Below the pieces are notes generated by a model. The model did not search any database, had not been told where the DNA came from, and was given only the letters and a program-made list of their open reading frames with translations. A stretch of DNA of 8,706 nt from Caldilineaceae bacterium (GTDB taxonomy: Bacteria > Chloroflexota > Anaerolineae > Caldilineales > Caldilineaceae). The position numbers and the translations under genes were made by a program. Each line of letters starts with the position of its first letter. Positions within the stretch are counted from its first letter, which is position 1. The stretch is from positions 1 to 8,706 of the forward strand of contig JAPKMV010000107.1 of the NCBI GenBank assembly GCA_026645635.1, read 5' to 3'. This document shows, piece after piece, positions 6,527 through 8,706 of the stretch.

Positions 6527-6664
6527 TCATCTCCTGGCAAGTTCACTCCAGCCCGTCCCGCCGTAAGGTGCAAGGCTGTCGGCCAGCTTGCCCGCATGCG
6601 CCCCGGTCATCGCTTCGATGACAAGGGGTTCGAGACCTTTTCCGGTGGTGGCGGTGGTGTTCAA
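6527..6664 (-). CDS. Possible 45-codon ORF or gene remnant between DUF4276 and the small protein
   Basis: A minus-strand frame runs from TTG at 6662-6664, which overlaps the DUF4276 stop as TTGA, to TGA at 6527-6529, which overlaps the first ATG of the next gene as ATGA. Its second half, 'EAMTGAHAGKLADSLAPYGG' then 'TGWSELARR', looks protein-like rather than random. There is no good ribosome-binding site, the start is TTG, and I recognise no family. It could be a tiny coupled gene, the tail of a degraded gene, or chance. Confidence 0.25.
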   Translation of the reverse strand: MNTTATTGKGLEPLVIEAMTGAHAGKLADSLAPYGGTGWSELARR

Positions 6665-7260
6665 AGGGCGGCGTTCAGAATCTCTTTCGCTCTGGCAAAG
6701 CTGGGCAGTGCTCGTTCCAAGACGGTCGGGTTAAGCTGTGCCAGAATGACAAAGGAGCGTTTGCCTTTGACGTAGGCACTGGGGCAGTCGCGGGTGGCGC
6801 GTGTCAACCGGTCCTGAATGTCAGCGCGGCTGCGTTTTTCCAGATCGACCAGCGGTGGTAGCGGTGAGATCTGCAACTGGCTGCCATAGTGTGTGCGCAG
6901 CGCGGCCACATCCGCCACAATCCAGGTTTCCATGCAGGTGGTCATAAAGAGCACTTGCGTGTCTCTGGCGCCTGGTGGAGTCGTCCAGCCGTCTCGTGCA
7001 CGAAGGTGTGCCCAAGTGGCCTCGATGTCGGCAGGCGGCTCCTCACTATCGACCAACAGGGCGACAAAATCCCCTGGGTTGGCGTGGCGCAGCGCAGTCT
7101 GAAAGCGGTCAAAGGCATCATTGCGTCCGCCGCAAGCGACGAGGCGTGGCATGCGACCGGCTGGGGCGATCTTCTCAAGCAATCTGCGGAAGCCTTCGCG
7201 ACAGCGGACGTGCAGTTCTTTTGAATCGCCGCCCCCTTCGAGGTAAATCACTGCGTTCAC
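6661..7260 (-). CDS. DUF4276-like, TOPRIM-type partner protein of the upstream AAA ATPase
   Basis: The 199-residue product opens with a strand and acidic motif 'AVIYLEGGGDSKEL' (Glu8), then has 'FVALLVDSEEP' with Asp71 and Glu73. This is the E...D-x-[D/E] arrangement of TOPRIM-like metal-binding folds. 'FMTTCMETWIVAD' near 105-117 and 'YVKGKRSFVILAQLNP....LPSFARAKEIL' at 163-195 match what I recall of the DUF4276 family. The GTG start overlaps the ATPase stop (GTGA), with GGGAGG at 7270-7275 as ribosome-binding site, so the two are translationally coupled. By analogy with OLD and PARIS systems, the ATPase may gate a nuclease or RNase activity in this protein. That activity is inferred, and the second acidic site is less canonical than a DxD. 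Confidence 0.8.
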   Translation of the reverse strand: MNAVIYLEGGGDSKELHVRCREGFRRLLEKIAPAGRMPRLVACGGRNDAFDRFQTALRHANPGDFVALLVDSEEPPADIEATWAHLRARDGWTTPPGARDTQVLFMTTCMETWIVADVAALRTHYGSQLQISPLPPLVDLEKRSRADIQDRLTRATRDCPSAYVKGKRSFVILAQLNPTVLERALPSFARAKEILNAAL

Positions 7261-8456
7261 CAGCGCGTTCCTCCCAACTCACCGCGCATCCACAGATCGC
7301 CCAAACGGTAATGCTGCAGCCAGGGCGCCAATTCTGCCGCGTTCAAGCGACGGGTGACAGTGCAGCCATGCTGTTTCTCACAAACAACGATCGATTCTGG
7401 CTGATCGGTCAGCGCATCGACCAGAATGTCCGAGTGGGTGGTGACGATCAGTTGGGTGTGCGCAGAGGCTGCCACCAGCAGGTCGGCCAGTTTGGGCAGG
7501 ATATCGGGATGCAGCCCCAATTCCGGCTCCTCGATCCCGATGAGCGGTGGCGGTTCCGGGTCGCACAAGATGGCAAGCAGACAGAGGTAGCGCAGGGTGC
7601 CATCGGACAGCCGGGGCGCAGGGATGGTGAAATCACCTTCGGTGAAAAAGACCTGAACCGTGCCGCCTTCCACGCTTACATCGAAGTCGGTCAGCCCCTC
7701 ATACAGATCGCTCAGCGCGCTGAGGATTGCCCGCTTCGCCTTTGGGTTGCGTCGCAGCCGATTCAGGAAGAGTCCCAGGTTTGAGAAATCCTCTTCCAGG
7801 CGGTCGCTGCGCATGTCGGCCATTTGCGGTTCGCGAAAGATGGTGTTGCGGCCAAACGACCACTCGCGGTAGAGCCGGATTTGCTCGTAATACGCGGCTA
7901 GATTCGTAATGAGCGGATAGTTCTCGGGGTCGCGCCGCTGAGCCAGGATCGACAAGTCGGGATTCACTGATTCGCGGGCTAACCTTCGCTCTTCACCTTT
8001 GGCGACGATGACCGGCGTGCCCTGCTGATACTTGTAGTATGCGTATGGCTCCACCTGCCCAAGAGAGGGGTCCGCACTTTCGATCCGTTCATCCTCCAAC
8101 TGCATCGCTTGCTGTCTGGCGCTGAATGAGACGACATGACGCAGCAGGGGCGAACTCGCATACTCTCCGACATTGTCATCAGTGGCAACGATGTCGATGG
8201 TTGCAACGGATTGGGCCTTTCCCTTCCAGATCCACTCGCCAATACCGCCCCCGCGACGAATGACGGCGCGCATGTCTGCTGGTGTAGAACGGAGCAGTGC
8301 GATTGCTTCCAGCAAGTTCGACTTGCCTGACCCGTTGGGGCCAATCAGGACATTGAGCGCGTTCAGCTTCAGTGGCTGCGTATTCGGCCCATACGAGAGC
8401 AGGTTCTTGACGTGGATTTGGTGCAGCAATCTGGGATCACCACCATTCTGTGTCAT
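7257..8456 (-). CDS. AAA (RecF/OLD-like, AAA_21/AAA_15) ATPase
   Basis: The 399-residue protein has an SMC/RecF-like ABC ATPase core. The N-terminus 'LLHQIHVKNLLSYGPN....LNALNVLIGPNGSGKSNLLEAI' carries Walker A at 39-46. A helical insert spans about 110-260. The ABC-type signature is 'PRLSDGTLRYLCLLAIL' (LSDGT, 283-287), Walker B is 'LIGIEEPELGLHP' with Glu309/Glu310, and the switch histidine is 341 in 'TTHSD'. Such ATPases bind DNA or sense damage and are often paired with TOPRIM or nuclease partners. Here the partner is the next gene, reached through a GTGA overlap. ATG 8456 is the only start in frame, because a stop lies 18 bases upstream. GGAG is 12 bases from it, a long spacing. It lacks a fused TOPRIM domain, unlike OLD itself. 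Confidence 0.9.
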   Translation of the reverse strand: MTQNGGDPRLLHQIHVKNLLSYGPNTQPLKLNALNVLIGPNGSGKSNLLEAIALLRSTPADMRAVIRRGGGIGEWIWKGKAQSVATIDIVATDDNVGEYASSPLLRHVVSFSARQQAMQLEDERIESADPSLGQVEPYAYYKYQQGTPVIVAKGEERRLARESVNPDLSILAQRRDPENYPLITNLAAYYEQIRLYREWSFGRNTIFREPQMADMRSDRLEEDFSNLGLFLNRLRRNPKAKRAILSALSDLYEGLTDFDVSVEGGTVQVFFTEGDFTIPAPRLSDGTLRYLCLLAILCDPEPPPLIGIEEPELGLHPDILPKLADLLVAASAHTQLIVTTHSDILVDALTDQPESIVVCEKQHGCTVTRRLNAAELAPWLQHYRLGDLWMRGELGGTRW

Positions 8457-8478
8457 TGCTTCGCCAGTCTCCTATCGC

Positions 8479-8506
8479 GCACAAGAGAAGAAGTCGCACC
8501 TTGTGC
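8479..8506. promoter_or_regulatory. Short inverted repeat in the leader of the ATPase/DUF4276 operon
   Basis: GCACAAG (8479-8485) and CTTGTGC (8500-8506) are perfect 7-bp inverted arms separated by 14 bases, between the promoter and the ATPase start. They could be an operator half-site pair or a leader hairpin. No regulator gene is next to it. Confidence 0.4.
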
Positions 8507-8548
8507 TAGACAAATCCGGCAAGCTGAATCAGGAAAATGACTCTCGCC

Positions 8549-8557
8549 ATTATAGCA
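8549..8557 (-). promoter_or_regulatory. Extended -10 promoter for the ATPase/DUF4276 operon
   Basis: On the minus strand TGCTATAAT is an exact extended -10 element (TG-n-TATAAT). The -35 region is poor, as is common with extended -10 promoters. Transcription would start near 8542 and give a leader of about 86 bases before ATG 8456. Confidence 0.6.
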
Positions 8558-8603
8558 AGGGTGCGCAGCGCGAACGAATTTGGGGCGGGAGCTGTGTGTG
8601 GAG

Positions 8604-8706
8604 CTACCGCCACATCTCCAAATACGGAAAACTCAGATCCGCGTCGGGGCGGAGCTGCGCAAAGACTGGCCCGGTGGCGAAGATCGCCAGACGTTGGAAG
8701 CGACCC
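8604..8706 (-). CDS. C-terminal tail of an unidentified protein (5' end outside window)
   Basis: The minus-strand frame is open from the window edge to TAG at 8604-8606 and encodes RFQRLAIFATGPVFAQLRPD followed by ADLSFPYLEMWR. The composition and codon use look like a genuine protein end. About 34 residues are too few to assign a family. The 8549-8557 promoter lies between it and the ATPase gene, suggesting they are separate transcription units. Confidence 0.45.
   Translation of the reverse strand, partial: GRFQRLAIFATGPVFAQLRPDADLSFPYLEMWR

Noticed and set aside
6975..7784. Plus-strand open frame (269 codons) opposite the DUF4276 and ATPase genes
   Set aside because: The product has no recognisable domain and runs across the junction of two minus-strand genes with intact catalytic motifs.

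Overview
The window is GC-rich and reads like the genome of a Chloroflexota bacterium, perhaps of the Caldilineae/Anaerolineae type. This is inferred from a lipoprotein with a Thr-Pro-rich linker after its lipobox cysteine, a small acidic/alanine-rich protein of a kind I associate with Chloroflexota and Cyanobacteria, and spacers filled with short periodic 'word' repeats arranged as long palindromes. No rRNA, tRNA, insertion sequence or CRISPR array was seen.

Layout. Positions 1-572 (+) hold the C-terminal part of a protein resembling P-loop small-molecule kinases. Positions 615-6209 (+) form one apparent operon: a TetR-family repressor gene behind a perfect 8+1+8 palindrome, two paralogous MacB/LolCE-type permeases, a LolD/MacB-type ATPase, and a lipoprotein membrane-fusion (HlyD-like) adaptor. 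Together these are a complete ABC exporter of unknown substrate, probably controlled by the autoregulated TetR protein. Four consecutive spacers of this operon are filled, from stop codon to Shine-Dalgarno, with periodic sequence of 7, 8, 7 and 9-10 bp period. Three of them fold back on themselves as 24-, 23- and 41-nt arms, and each uses a different word.

After only 18 bp the direction switches. Reading leftward from 8706 there is the C-terminal tail of an unknown gene (8604-8706), an extended -10 promoter (8549-8557), a RecF/OLD-like AAA ATPase (7257-8456), a DUF4276/TOPRIM-like protein (6661-7260) joined to it by a GTGA overlap, a possible 45-codon ORF linked by TTGA and ATGA overlaps, and a 98-residue small protein (6228-6524). 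The ATPase plus TOPRIM-like pair has the organisation of two-gene nuclease/defence systems such as OLD-type and PARIS-type modules, and is the best candidate for an accessory conflict system here. The exporter operon's word-palindrome spacers are the most unusual non-coding signal.
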